Shown: piece by piece, positions 1 through 9,769 of the stretch | Layout of the letters: every line of letters starts with the position of its first letter | Position numbering within the stretch: the stretch's first letter is position 1 | Assembly (NCBI GenBank): GCA_033064195.1 | Contig: JARBJD010000565.1 | Coordinates: 1-32,949, forward strand | DNA from: Blattamonas nauphoetae | Lineage: Eukaryota > Preaxostyla > Oxymonadida | Direction of reading: 5' to 3' | Length of the DNA: 32,949 nt | Program-made: the position numbers and the translations under genes | Notes under the pieces: model-generated | Seen by the model: the letters and a program-made list of their open reading frames with translations, nothing else | What the model was told of the DNA's origin: nothing | Database searches by the model: none

Positions 1-1814
1 TTCAGTGAAGTGGCTACGACATTACCGTGTTTGTATTCGATGAATTTCCCCACGAATTGAAACTGTCTTCGCTTCTTCTGAAACTTGGCAACAGTCTTGT
101 CCAGATCAAGGTGGATCAACAGAATGTTTCCTGGTTTGTATTTCCATAGCATCTGTGTTGTCTGTTGTCTTTGGATGTTCTTCAATTGTTCTTCACAACT
201 GGAGATATACAGTGCTTCAATCTCTCTATTGTTTTGTGCTTGCTGTGGTGTGAACTTGTTCCAGTACGCTCGATGTGGAGTCATGTTGTAGAATTCCACC
301 ATCTGATTCATCAGTGAATGATTTGCCATTTGTGTCGCATTGTCTTGGAATCCATCTCTGATTGTCCTGATCACTCGATCGACAATTCTGTTGTGATTAG
401 TGAATGGTGAGCTTGTGAAATATGTACTGACATTCTGTTGCTTGAATAACTCTGATGCTTCAATACTAGTCCATGCTGCTTCTCCATCACCACGAATGTT
501 GTTGACGCGAACTCCACGATGATTAATCAGATCGTTGATTGCAGTCTTGACTTTGCTCCATGATTTATCCAGAACTGGAATTACTACAAGGTACTTAGTG
601 TTGATGTTAATTGCGAAGAGGAAAATCTGAAGAACTGTTTTCGACGTTGGTGATTGAATGAAAACGATATCAATTTCCCATGATCCAAACTTGGGAGAAA
701 AGTAAGGTCTGTCACAATTCTGAGGAACCTTTCTGTCTGATGTCTTCTGTGGATCACCTGTTATTGCTTTCGACATGAACTGCATTTTTGATCGAAATGG
801 ATACACGATTGTTTCTGTTGTTTTTGGAATCATTGGTGGATCAATTCTCATTCTGTCACTTCCTTTTTCTCTCTGTATTTTCCTCGGATGTGCAGCACTC
901 CATCTGTGATCATATTCCTCATACCAATCCTGAAATGATCTTCCTCCGAATGGAATTTGTTTTGTGTGAGTCAGAATGAAGTCAAGATCATCGTTCGCAA
1001 TAGGTCTGTGAATTGAGGCTCGAACAAAAGTGTCTCTGTTCATTTTATTTGAATCCAGAATGTGTGAGGTAATAAAGTGTTCCATTTGCTTTAGATTATT
1101 CATTATTGAGTTCTCAGCTTTAGTCTGTTCATCTTCTGAATCATTTCTCTGTTGATGATCAAACAATCCTTTCATTTGTTCCAACTTATTCAGTACTTGT
1201 TGTGTCGTAGGTTCGTACCGTCTGATCTCTCTCACTGGGTGGTTGAATGGAGTTGTTCTGATTGACAATGGTGGATTGGGAATACTGATATCATCCTCCT
1301 CCTCTTCAAATCTCCTCTCCTTCATTGGATATTCATATTCAAACCCCATTGATTTCAAGTTTCTGATCTGTCCAGGTATACTTGGAGATTCAGGCGATTC
1401 AATTGCTATTGGTCTTTGCACTGGAATTGTGATTGGGATTGGTCTTGCCTCTGCAGGGCTTCGAATCCGTGGAGAAAAATTCACTTCCTGATTGTACGTC
1501 CGATGATAAAATTGATATGCTTCGAATGCAAGTTTAGCAGTGCTATCCCGAATACGAACTCCTAGGAAGTTGCTTACAAATTGTTGAACTACTCTTCTTC
1601 CATCAGGTAATGATAATTCAGGAGAGAGACCTCCATTAAACCAATCCTCGAAGTATGTTTCATCATTCCCAATGTATTCACCCCGTCTATCAGAGACATC
1701 GTATACTGGTAATATGTTTGTTAAAGTCCATTTCTTTCCAACTATTTTGTTTTTAGAATGCTGTGTACACCGAAGTAACCTATTCACTAAAGTATTGATC
1801 TGTCGAGTGTTCAT
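1..1814 (-). CDS. Polinton integrase (rve family), 3' end cut by window
   Basis: One continuous minus-strand frame of about 604 codons runs from the ATG at 1814 to the window edge. The first roughly 330 residues are an acidic, proline-containing extension with no domain I recognise. From about residue 370 a retroviral-type integrase core follows, with GSWEIDIVF, then NIRGDGEAAW and a NRIVDRVIRTIRDG helix. The last part visible (GNILLIHLDLDK and onward) looks like the SH3/chromo-like C-terminal integrase domain. The expected role is insertion of the element into host DNA in the nucleus. The start lies 23 bases after the polymerase end and directly behind the shared A/T-rich box. The frame is open as far as it can be seen. 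Confidence 0.85.
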   Translation of the reverse strand, partial: MNTRQINTLVNRLLRCTQHSKNKIVGKKWTLTNILPVYDVSDRRGEYIGNDETYFEDWFNGGLSPELSLPDGRRVVQQFVSNFLGVRIRDSTAKLAFEAYQFYHRTYNQEVNFSPRIRSPAEARPIPITIPVQRPIAIESPESPSIPGQIRNLKSMGFEYEYPMKERRFEEEEDDISIPNPPLSIRTTPFNHPVREIRRYEPTTQQVLNKLEQMKGLFDHQQRNDSEDEQTKAENSIMNNLKQMEHFITSHILDSNKMNRDTFVRASIHRPIANDDLDFILTHTKQIPFGGRSFQDWYEEYDHRWSAAHPRKIQREKGSDRMRIDPPMIPKTTETIVYPFRSKMQFMSKAITGDPQKTSDRKVPQNCDRPYFSPKFGSWEIDIVFIQSPTSKTVLQIFLFAININTKYLVVIPVLDKSWSKVKTAINDLINHRGVRVNNIRGDGEAAWTSIEASELFKQQNVSTYFTSSPFTNHNRIVDRVIRTIRDGFQDNATQMANHSLMNQMVEFYNMTPHRAYWNKFTPQQAQNNREIEALYISSCEEQLKNIQRQQTTQMLWKYKPGNILLIHLDLDKTVAKFQKKRRQFQFVGKFIEYKHGNVVATSL

Positions 1815-1816
1815 TT

Positions 1817-1829
1817 ATTCAAAAATAAA
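1817..1829 (-). promoter_or_regulatory. A/T-rich upstream box of the integrase gene
   Basis: Read on the minus strand this is TTTATTTTTGAAT, ending two bases before the integrase ATG. The same 13-base sequence stands before the small repeat gene, and a close variant before the polymerase gene. It probably marks the promoter or initiator used by the element's genes. Confidence 0.5.
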
Positions 1830-1837
1830 GTTTGTGT

Positions 1838-4800
1838 TTATTCAATAATATAATCAGTTGCTTTCAGTCCATGAATGAATGGAGGACATGATTCATTTTC
1901 AAGTACGATTGCCTTCAGATGAATTCCACTGAGACTGAGTTTCTGTTGTTGTATTTTGGCTATCTCAAATCCATTGCTATCCTCATCGCTCACGATTCTT
2001 CTCGTTTGAAAGTTCAGAGTTGTTGTCACAGTTTTCTCTCCATGAAGACACTTCTTATATTCGTCACTTGTGATATTTGTTTTCTTTAGAGACACTCCTT
2101 TGATCTTGCATTTCTCATCGAGAGAGTAACACTTGGGTGCAAGACAGATCATCTGTTCACCTTCCTTCTCAATTGCTAATCCCAAAAGTTTCTTCTCATC
2201 ATCGACACCCTTTTCAGGATTGGGAAACCATTCATATTTGTGTGCATCATAGAATTCTTTGTTAGCAATCACATGTTCAAATTGTTGATGAATTCCAGCA
2301 TTCGGATCTCCACTAATCGCCCAATATGCAGAATCAGTGTCTCCCTCACAAAAGTGAATCTTGTTCATGTCTAGGCACTTGTACATGAAGTTGTAGATGA
2401 AATTCAGATACCAGAACTTGGCATTGTCGAGTGTGAATACTGCTTCTTGCAGACAGGTCTTGCACGATGCTTTCTCTCTGTCTTCAATCACAATGTAGTT
2501 GTCCTCATTGATCTCTCGAGTCGCCACAAATCCCTTCATCATCTGTTTCAAGTACGTTCTCTTCTCATTGCAGATTGTGATTGAGTTATACTTCTCAGTG
2601 TTCATTCCATCATATCCGTAACTTCCATTCAAGTTGGTCTTACAGAACTGTTCCTTTCCTTTATTTCCAACCTTCATTGCTTCAATTCGATCATTCATGA
2701 ACGATGTCACAAATGGTTCAAATCCAGCATGTCTCGAGAACACCATCACACTCTTCACATCATCAATAATGAAGTGGCAATAGTCAATGAGGAACCACAG
2801 ATAGTATGTCGAAAAGAACATATACTGATCGTGAGTGCTCAAGAGTTGGGTCAGCTTTCTTTGTTTGTCATCAGTCTTCAATCCATGCTTCTTCATCAGT
2901 GAATATGTCTTCTCTCCAATGGTCTCTTCTGTTGTATTGACCACTATGTTTCTGAAGATTGGTGCGAAGTTAATGAAATCATCGATGTACTGCTCATCAA
3001 TATGTCCCTTCAGTTCTGCAACGAATAGTGTCTTCTGATTTTTGTCTTCGATAATCTTTCGACATTCTTTATCTCCTGTTGCTGTGTACAAACATCTTCC
3101 TGGCATGAACATTCTGTGATTCGTGTATGGATTGTTCTTGTTCTTGATTGATGAAAAAGCACTTGGATAAAGTGAATTGAAATCAACACCGCAGACATGA
3201 GTCATTTTATGTTCGGTGTCTTTGGAGATAACTCTTCCGTCTTCGTATGTGAAGTGATTGATTGGAGTCACGTCTTTGATGTTCTGTCGATGTTGAACAT
3301 TCGATAATCCACCAGTCACTGCTGCTCTCAGTTTGTGATATATATGCTCATGTGTCAGAGTCATTGGCAATGATTTCCAGATGCAATACTTCTTCAGTTG
3401 AATTCTCAATCGTGTGAGATGCTCATCTTTGTCTGACTTGTAGGTGTTGCAGTAATCACAACAGATCTATACGTTCTCTTTTGAATGTCCTTTCGAATTG
3501 TCGATTCTATCCAGTGTTGGTCGCACTGCTTGTGAGAAGTGACTCTTGCAGATATAGCACACTCTCTTGCATTGTTGAACAAACCAATCGTAGTCTGCTT
3601 CTGTGACATTTTTGTCTGTACTGCGATGAGCTTTCTGGTCTTGATAGATGTACGATGCAACTTCAATCTTCCAGTATTGTTTGGTGATTTTTATTTCTCC
3701 AGATTGATCCACTCCATTGAAATCATCATCGATATCGAAATCCTTGTAGGCACAAGCGTACTTGATTGCTGAAGCATTTGCTGATAGTGAGAGATTGTGC
3801 AACATGTCCACTTTGTATTGATAGTTCAGATCAATGAGATTATCCAGTGGTGCAATCATACATTCGACATCTCTGATGTTGTAGAATTTCAGGTATTCCC
3901 AACGGTTCTTGAATCCTTGTTTGTTCCAATCATCAAGGTACAAGTGGTAATCACTATCAGACATTTCACTGTTGTTCAGACTGGAATAGAATTCATATTT
4001 GGAGAATGGTTCTTGTTTGCTCAACACTGTGTCGTAGTCTGATGAATCAAATGATTCGTAAGCAAAGAATGATTTCTGAAGAATGGTCTTGCCTTTGCAA
4101 GGCGTCGAGCTCTCGGCGAGAGTGTTTCCTCCAAAAGCCTTCACTGCATTATCCAAAGTCATTAGTCCTGTGTACGACATCATGTCAATAAAGCGGAGCA
4201 CCTGTTGTGTCTTCTCATGTCTGATCAATACCTGCTTGTACTTCGTTGTGGATCCAAGGAAGCTTACCACTTTCCAATCCTTGTCAACGAGATCGCGGAA
4301 GATGAGATTTATGTCGAATCTGGAACTGTTGAAACCAATCACACTGACTTCATTCTGAGAGGGTATTTCTGGGTCATCATAGTAGTTGTCCTCTCGAACT
4401 GTCTCAGCACATTTGAAGAGTTCTCTTATCCATTGCTTCACAAAGTCTTTTCCATCTCGAAGATCAAAGTAGATTGATTGAACACCTGATTTTGTTTTGA
4501 TTGCAGATGCAACTGAGAGAGGTTTCAAGTGTGAGATCAACTGTGTGTTGTCATCAGAGAAAAGATTGTCAAGAATGAGATCTTCCATTGTTTCAAAGTC
4601 ATATGTGATGTAGTACTGTGTTGGTTTGAATTCGTCTTGTCTTCTGTGTGCCATCAGAAATTCAAATGTTCTATTGTTGAGAATATGTGGAACGTATGGT
4701 CTTGGTGTTTTATCAAGGGAGATCTTCTTCACATGTTTTCCATCAACTTCTTTACACTCAGCGAGATGCTTCTCAAGATCTCTGCTGTAGTTTTTATTCT

Positions 4801-6244
4801 TTACTTGGAATCCTCTAGACTGACAATATGGACAGAGTTTGTATCCAGTGATTTTCTCAGGATCAACAATGAACATCACATGAACGAGAGTGGCTGTAAG
4901 TGGAATCATCAGAATGGGAAGAACACGAGCATCATCATTTTCGTTGACATACGACTGACTTAGGAAATACTTCTTCTTGTCTTCATCATATTCATAAATG
5001 TGAACTGTGATGTTGTGTCTCATCATTTCTTTCTCCAAATCACAAGCGATATCAAATCCAGGATAATTGCGCAAGTGTTCAGTCAGTTGATGTGGCTTCA
5101 GGTGGGTCAGATTCTTCGATTCTGCGAACAATCTTTTTGCTTCAACGGTTCTCATATTGATTGATATCTTCTTACCAGGAACTTCAGGAAGAGTGAGGAA
5201 CGATAGTGCTTGAAAGAAGCAAATGTTGAACTCAGAATCGATGTATCGAACATTCCTCGTTTTGATGTGTTCAGTGAGAATCGCATTTGCTTTTCCTGCA
5301 ACTGGGAATCGATAGACTGCAACTAGAATAGAGTGGAATGTAATGTACATTGTCTTTGTGTCCATTTGAGTTCTCTCCTGTGATTCTTTGATCAGATAGA
5401 TCGCATACTTGGAATACTCGTTGATGTCTCCTGCACTTCTTATCACTGTCGGAAAACTCTTTGATGTGTTCTCCAATTCTGGTCTGAAGTCATTGTATGT
5501 TGTCTCATCTTTGTCTTTTCTTTCGATGATCTTTCCGAAGTCAATACTAATCTTGAATGGATAATCTTTCTCCTTGTCGAATACTGCTTTGATGAAGGTT
5601 GTGATTTCTTCAACATTTTTCAGGTGATTGTGGAAGTACAACTGATATGGTTTTCCATTATCTTCAACCTTCTCAACCTCATTCTTTTTGAACTTCCTTC
5701 GTGCATCCATGAGACAAGAATTGAATGCTGCTTTGTCGCGTGGTTCAGCTAATAATATACATTCTTCAAATCCATCAAAGGTCTGCACTTCTCTTTTTTC
5801 CATCTGCTCATTTTTCTTTTGAATGATCAACAGATTCTTCATCCAATGATCCATCAGCTTCTCTTCAATTGATTTCAGCTTCCACGTCATTCTGAACACC
5901 TGCTTTTTCAGTTCGTCTTTCTTCACTCTTGGATTTGCTTTCATGATTTGCATTCTTGGTTTGCTGTCTTCTTCATTCATCATTGCGTTGTTCTTGTTCT
6001 CTTCAAGTTTGTGAATAAAATCATCAATCTGATAGTTGGGAATATTCCTTATTTCTCCTTCAAAGTGGAGATCTGGATTCTTGAGCATTGATAGGAGATA
6101 TGCACGATGATGTTGGTAGTTTCTAATGTTTGGATTATATATTCGATCATAGCCATGTTCATCCTTGAATTCAAAGGTGGTGTTTGGAAATAGTGCTCTA
6201 ATTTTCGTGATGCTGTCTGTGACAAATTTCAGTGTCGCCGCCAT
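1838..6244 (-). pseudogene. Polinton protein-primed family B DNA polymerase (about one break)
   Basis: This large polymerase region of about 1,470 codons starts at the ATG at 6244 and ends with TAA at 1838. Exonuclease motifs are visible: Exo I YDFETMED (near 4.60 kb), Exo II GFNSSRFDIN (near 4.33 kb) and Exo III YNIRDVECM (near 3.87 kb). The polymerase motifs are also present: A DFNSLYPS (near 3.17 kb), B KTNLNGSYGY (near 2.63 kb) and C GDTDSAYW (near 2.34 kb). Ahead of the exonuclease lies a segment resembling an OTU-type cysteine protease fold (NICFFQALSF near 5.2 kb, VHVMFI near 4.88 kb), followed by a C2HC zinc-finger-like stretch (CPYC to HLAEC, 4.75-4.84 kb). An HNH/zinc-like segment (CYIC, LDRIDNSKGHS) lies near 3.5 kb between exonuclease and palm. 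The expected role is replication of the linear element from a protein primer. About one break is visible; otherwise it looks well preserved. Confidence 0.9.
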
Positions 6245-6261
6245 TTACTACAAATTAAAAA

Positions 6262-6274
6262 ATCCGAAAATAAA
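6262..6274 (-). promoter_or_regulatory. A/T-rich upstream box of the polymerase gene
   Basis: On the minus strand this reads TTTATTTTCGGAT, two changes from the box before the other two genes. It is followed by TTTTTAATTTGTA and then the ATG. The stretch between box and ATG is nearly identical to that before the small gene at 6677, which points to conserved spacing. Confidence 0.5.
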
Positions 6275-6287
6275 AAAAGTTGAGCGT

Positions 6288-6677
6288 TTATTTCTGTTTT
6301 CTCAGATGGGGCTTTTTCTTAGCAGTCAGCCATGCATCAAGTCTAATTCTGAACACTTCTGTTCCGCCAATCTCTCGATATGTGAATGGAACCAGAACTT
6401 TAGTGTACTCACCAACGAGTTCACAATTGTATTTCTTCAATTCATTTTCGACGAATGATTGAGTGTAGTGACGACGTTTCGCTAAGTGAGGTCTGTTTCC
6501 TTGATTCCACAACTTCGGTTTTATTCTCCATTCAACTCCCTCATGAACATACGTCACCGGCACATTATTTCTGACATACTCAGAGACTAGCGAACAGTTC
6601 TCTTCTCTCATTGATTCAATTAGTGCTTGTTCTGAACATACTCGACGTCTTTCCTTGTACATTTCAGTTGGATTCAT
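6288..6677 (-). CDS. Small Polinton-associated protein with two copies of one domain
   Basis: This is a 129-residue basic protein on the minus strand, TAA-ended, 43 bases upstream of the polymerase start. It is built from two related halves, about residues 14-70 and 72-129. Each half begins with a helix, then C-x-LV-x-EY, then V-P-x-TY, then an aromatic/basic stretch (EWRIKPKLW; VFRIRLDAWL), and ends in a RPHL or KPHL tail with lysine/arginine. The layout recalls the small repeat domains often fused to viral and homing endonucleases, but without their usual zinc cysteines. A nucleic-acid-binding role is inference. It is not a standard Polinton core gene that I know. Confidence 0.7.
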   Translation of the reverse strand: MNPTEMYKERRRVCSEQALIESMREENCSLVSEYVRNNVPVTYVHEGVEWRIKPKLWNQGNRPHLAKRRHYTQSFVENELKKYNCELVGEYTKVLVPFTYREIGGTEVFRIRLDAWLTAKKKPHLRKQK

Positions 6678-6694
6678 TTAATACAAATTAAAAA

Positions 6695-6707
6695 ATTCAA
6701 AAATAAA
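6695..6707 (-). promoter_or_regulatory. A/T-rich upstream box of the small repeat gene
   Basis: On the minus strand this reads TTTATTTTTGAAT, identical to the box before the integrase, and is followed by TTTTTAATTTGTA and a TAAATG start. Confidence 0.5.
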
Positions 6708-6710
6708 TTT

Positions 6711-6760
6711 TCATTCGTTGTTTTCTCAGTTTTGGATTTTTCACCAGAAACGAGGATCAA
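6711..6760 (-). other. Short remnant resembling the tail of the small repeat gene
   Basis: Read on the minus strand this stretch resembles the last codons of the gene ending at 6288, including the CTGAGAAAACA segment that there encodes LRKQ. It suggests that a second member of the same gene family once lay further upstream. Nothing recognisable as element sequence continues beyond it. Confidence 0.35.
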
Positions 6761-9087
6761 TGGGTTCGATCACTCATTTCTCAACAATGTGTATTACGTT
6801 CCAATTCTGTGCGTTTTAGATTCTCCGGATGTTGGAGATCATCATGGTATGCTCCCTTTTTTACTTTTTCCGAACTTTTACAGAGATATTTGAGGTTTCA
6901 GGATCGGTCGTGGATCTCTGCACTTTTATGTAAAAAGCAGTATGTCACTCTGTTTTTCATCTTAATTCAGACTTGTTTAACTCGTTTTTGATTGAATTGT
7001 CACTTCATTTTCACTAGTTATTATTTCATTTTTGACCTCACTTCCGGCTTCTTTTTTTCGTTGTTTATCCTTTTTAACCACTTCATTCATGTTTCTTTCT
7101 CTGAAACTTTTTCTCCAATTCAACACACTAATTCTCGTTTACTGGATTTTCCGGACTTTTGCAGAGATCCGCCATTCAACGGCTCACATCATATCTCGGT
7201 ATTTTTCCGGAAAATCCAACATTTCACGAACATTTTTGAATCATTTTTGTTGTTGTTAAGAGAGAAAAGACCAAACACAAGCGACATTTTCACTATTGGT
7301 GTCACATTTCACGTCATTTTCACGTTCGTCAATTTACCTCTCATTTTCATACTTGCTCACTTCATTCATGCTTGGTTCGCTTTCTTTTACTCTGTTTTTG
7401 TGAAAAAAGTGATGAAAATTGCAACAAAATGATGTGCTAGTGAAGTGAGAACGGCCCACAAAATGGAAGTGAATTGAGCAAAATGAAGAGGAATGGTGAA
7501 CAGATCATATGTGAAATGGGGAGAGAAAGTGATGAAATGAAAGGGACTACAGTCGGTTTTGAAGTGACAAAAACGGTCAAAAGTTGAGAAGTGAAAACAT
7601 GAAAAAGTGACTTTATGGGAGAACTATCCGACAAAATCTCCTCAAAATTTGAGCACACCTTACTCATACCGTAAGAAAGAAGGATTTGCGACGAAATTCA
7701 GATTAAAAAATCCATAGTGTCAAAATGTTGGTGCAAATGTGTCGTCACAAGTGCGATCGAAAAACCGACCCTCCAGAGAGAACTATAGGTGATGTACAAC
7801 CAGAATTCTCGAAAAAGGGTTGTTTTAGTACGATTGCGAAGTGGTTTGAAGGAAATCAATGAGAAATGAAAATTGACAAAAAATTGTGAAAACGATCGTG
7901 TGTCGAGGATCGTCAGAACCGAATGACGCGAATACCTGTCCACTATCGATTTGACATGTTTTGAGACCGTCAGAGGGTGAAAAGTGACGTGTTGGAGAAG
8001 AGCGAGACGTCACTTTCTCCTCCTTAAAATTTTTGTCATTTTCAAAATATGTTGTGGGGTCGGATCTAACTTTTTTTTCAAAAGTGCTTTTTTCCGAAAA
8101 TTTCACCTATCAAACTCAATTTCGTAATTTTAGAACGTGTTTGAACACAATTTGAGACATAAAGGTGTTCATAGTGGCGAAATCCGAACATCGACTTTTT
8201 CGTCACTTTTTCGACCTAAGTTCGGTACACAGCTCCACGAATTCTCAACCGATTTTCATCGGGATTGTTTTGATCGATGACCGACAGTGTCCCTGACATT
8301 TTAGAATTTTTTGCAGAATTTTTCGAAATGGTTCTCACATTGGATTTCATTGATTTGTGGTAAAAAAGCAAAAAACACCAAAGAAGCGCCAACATTTTTT
8401 CGAATGTTGTCAAAATTTGCTTCAAAATTGACACTTTTCACGAGGTCAAAATATTGGACATATTTTTCGAATTTTGGCCAAATATTGATGTCATCAAAAT
8501 GTCATAAATTCCTTTTAATACAAGATACAAAATTGGTCAATCGGTGTTGACTTTTAGTTTTGATTTCAATGACAATTTCAGATTGGTTCCTTAATCTTCT
8601 TCTATACTACTTGTGATTCGAATGACCAGGGTTTAGAGAAGGATCCCCTGCTTCCCAAGATTTTTGGTCCCAGAACGCTTGTTAAAACATAGTAAATTCC
8701 ATCTTAAAGGAATGAAATGTTGTTAAATCGCCAGTATAACCTTCATTTCACCTATATTCTCAGTAAAAAAACTTTTTACAACAAAATGAGGTGAAAAGAT
8801 GAAACTTCTTTTTTTCGGTTTTCATAGTGTCATTTTTTGGTGTCAATATCCCAAAAGAGTGTAATTCATCTCCTTCTGTCGTGTTTTATGTCCCTCAAAG
8901 TTGATAACAGTAAGATATTGTCACATTATTTAACTTGCGGACATGAATATGACATATGGATTGAAGATCTTCGACCTCGTTCACCAACGGGATAAATCGC
9001 CTTCTTCACTTTCGAATATTGTAATTCACAACCTTTGATTGGTTTTATGAAGGAGCTTTTGAAATGAAGTGATGATGAAAATGGAGA
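6761..9087. other. Gene-free A/T-rich stretch
   Basis: I see no supported gene. The plus strand is strongly T-rich from about 6.99 to 7.43 kb and turns A/G-rich afterwards, so open frames here (for example 6992-7432) read as phenylalanine-rich low-complexity peptides. A short imperfect direct repeat is visible: TTTTCCGAACTTTTACAGAG near 6867 and TTTTCCGGACTTTTGCAGAG near 7147. It may be decayed repeat DNA bordering the Polinton. Confidence 0.5.
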
Positions 9088-9157
9088 AAATGATCATACC
9101 ATAAAAATTGGAAGCTGTGATCCAAGGATCACACCTTTCCGTTAAATGATCATACCA
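9088..9157. repeat. Short palindrome framed by 14-bp direct repeats
   Basis: AAATGATCATACCA occurs at 9088-9101 and again at 9144-9157. Between them at 9116-9133 lies an inverted repeat, TGTGATCC-AA-GGATCACA, with 8-bp arms. The arrangement could be a small protein-binding site, a tiny insertion with target duplications, or chance in A/T-rich DNA. Confidence 0.6.
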
Positions 9158-9364
9158 CTATTCTCTCTGTCAATCGTTCTAAATCAATGCATCAGTGAAT
9201 TATAAAAGCATTATTCGTGCCCATTTCAATGGTTGAGGAGGAATCATCGTTATTTCTCACGATTTTGATGTTTTAGATATATATATCATCCTTTTCTATT
9301 TGAAGTAACGACACAATGAAAGGGCAAAGCAAACTTTTGTCGTAGTATTCGCCCAAATTTTGGA

Positions 9365-9769
9365 TCACATCCTCAAGTCGAATTTGACGAGTGATTCTGG
9401 CCATTTCACGAGTCTGGGCTCTTGATGCATCCTTGTAGAAATGTCAAAAGAATGTGATGGGTCGTTTCTGAGTTGGACCAATATGGTTTCTTTCAACCCC
9501 AGGTTCCTGGTTGGTGACACGGACCCGGTAAATGACCTATCTATCAATCGTTCAGATTGAGGGTGAGTCGGATCGATTTGCCTTTCTTCTGAAGTATCCA
9601 GAAGGCATCTCACATATTTTGGTAGGAGATGGGTGTGTATTGGAGAGTTTGGAGCAGATTTAGGAGAGGCATCTTTTCCATCGCGATCTAGCTGATGGCA
9701 CGCATCATTTTGATATTTCTCAAGATTTCTGATGAGAGCCTCAAGTGAAAGTGGGGACATTGTTGACAA
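9365..9769 (-). pseudogene. Possible old hAT-like transposase N-terminal remnant
   Basis: This is a 134-codon open frame with no domain I recognise. Its start resembles that of the hAT transposase at 12814: both proteins begin MS-x-MS and share a spaced pattern (leucine-glutamate-lysine, then an aspartate/glutamate-alanine pair, then a histidine-glutamine or asparagine-histidine). A block upstream of it (10042-10147) aligns in the same orientation with a block upstream of the hAT start (12946-13055). I infer an older, diverged copy of the same element family that has lost the rest of its coding sequence. It could also be a chance frame. Confidence 0.35.

Larger units (their letters stand above)
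1..6760 (-). mobile_element. Maverick/Polinton-type element, partial (fossil)
   Basis: Three adjacent minus-strand reading frames are spaced 23 and 43 bases apart. They encode, in transcription order, a small repeat protein, a protein-primed family B DNA polymerase and a retroviral-type integrase. Polymerase plus integrase is the defining pair of Mavericks/Polintons. The element runs off the left window edge, so its terminal inverted repeat there is not seen, and no capsid, packaging ATPase or protease gene is in view. Recognisable element sequence fades by about 6.76 kb; I found no terminal repeat at that side. Reading frames are long and motifs well kept, so the copy looks recent; about one break is visible. 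Confidence 0.85.

Noticed and set aside
6992-7432. 146-codon plus-strand frame with hydrophobic, phenylalanine-rich peptide that could look like a membrane protein.
   Set aside because: It is the direct result of a T-rich low-complexity strand; no start context, no domain, and other frames there look the same.
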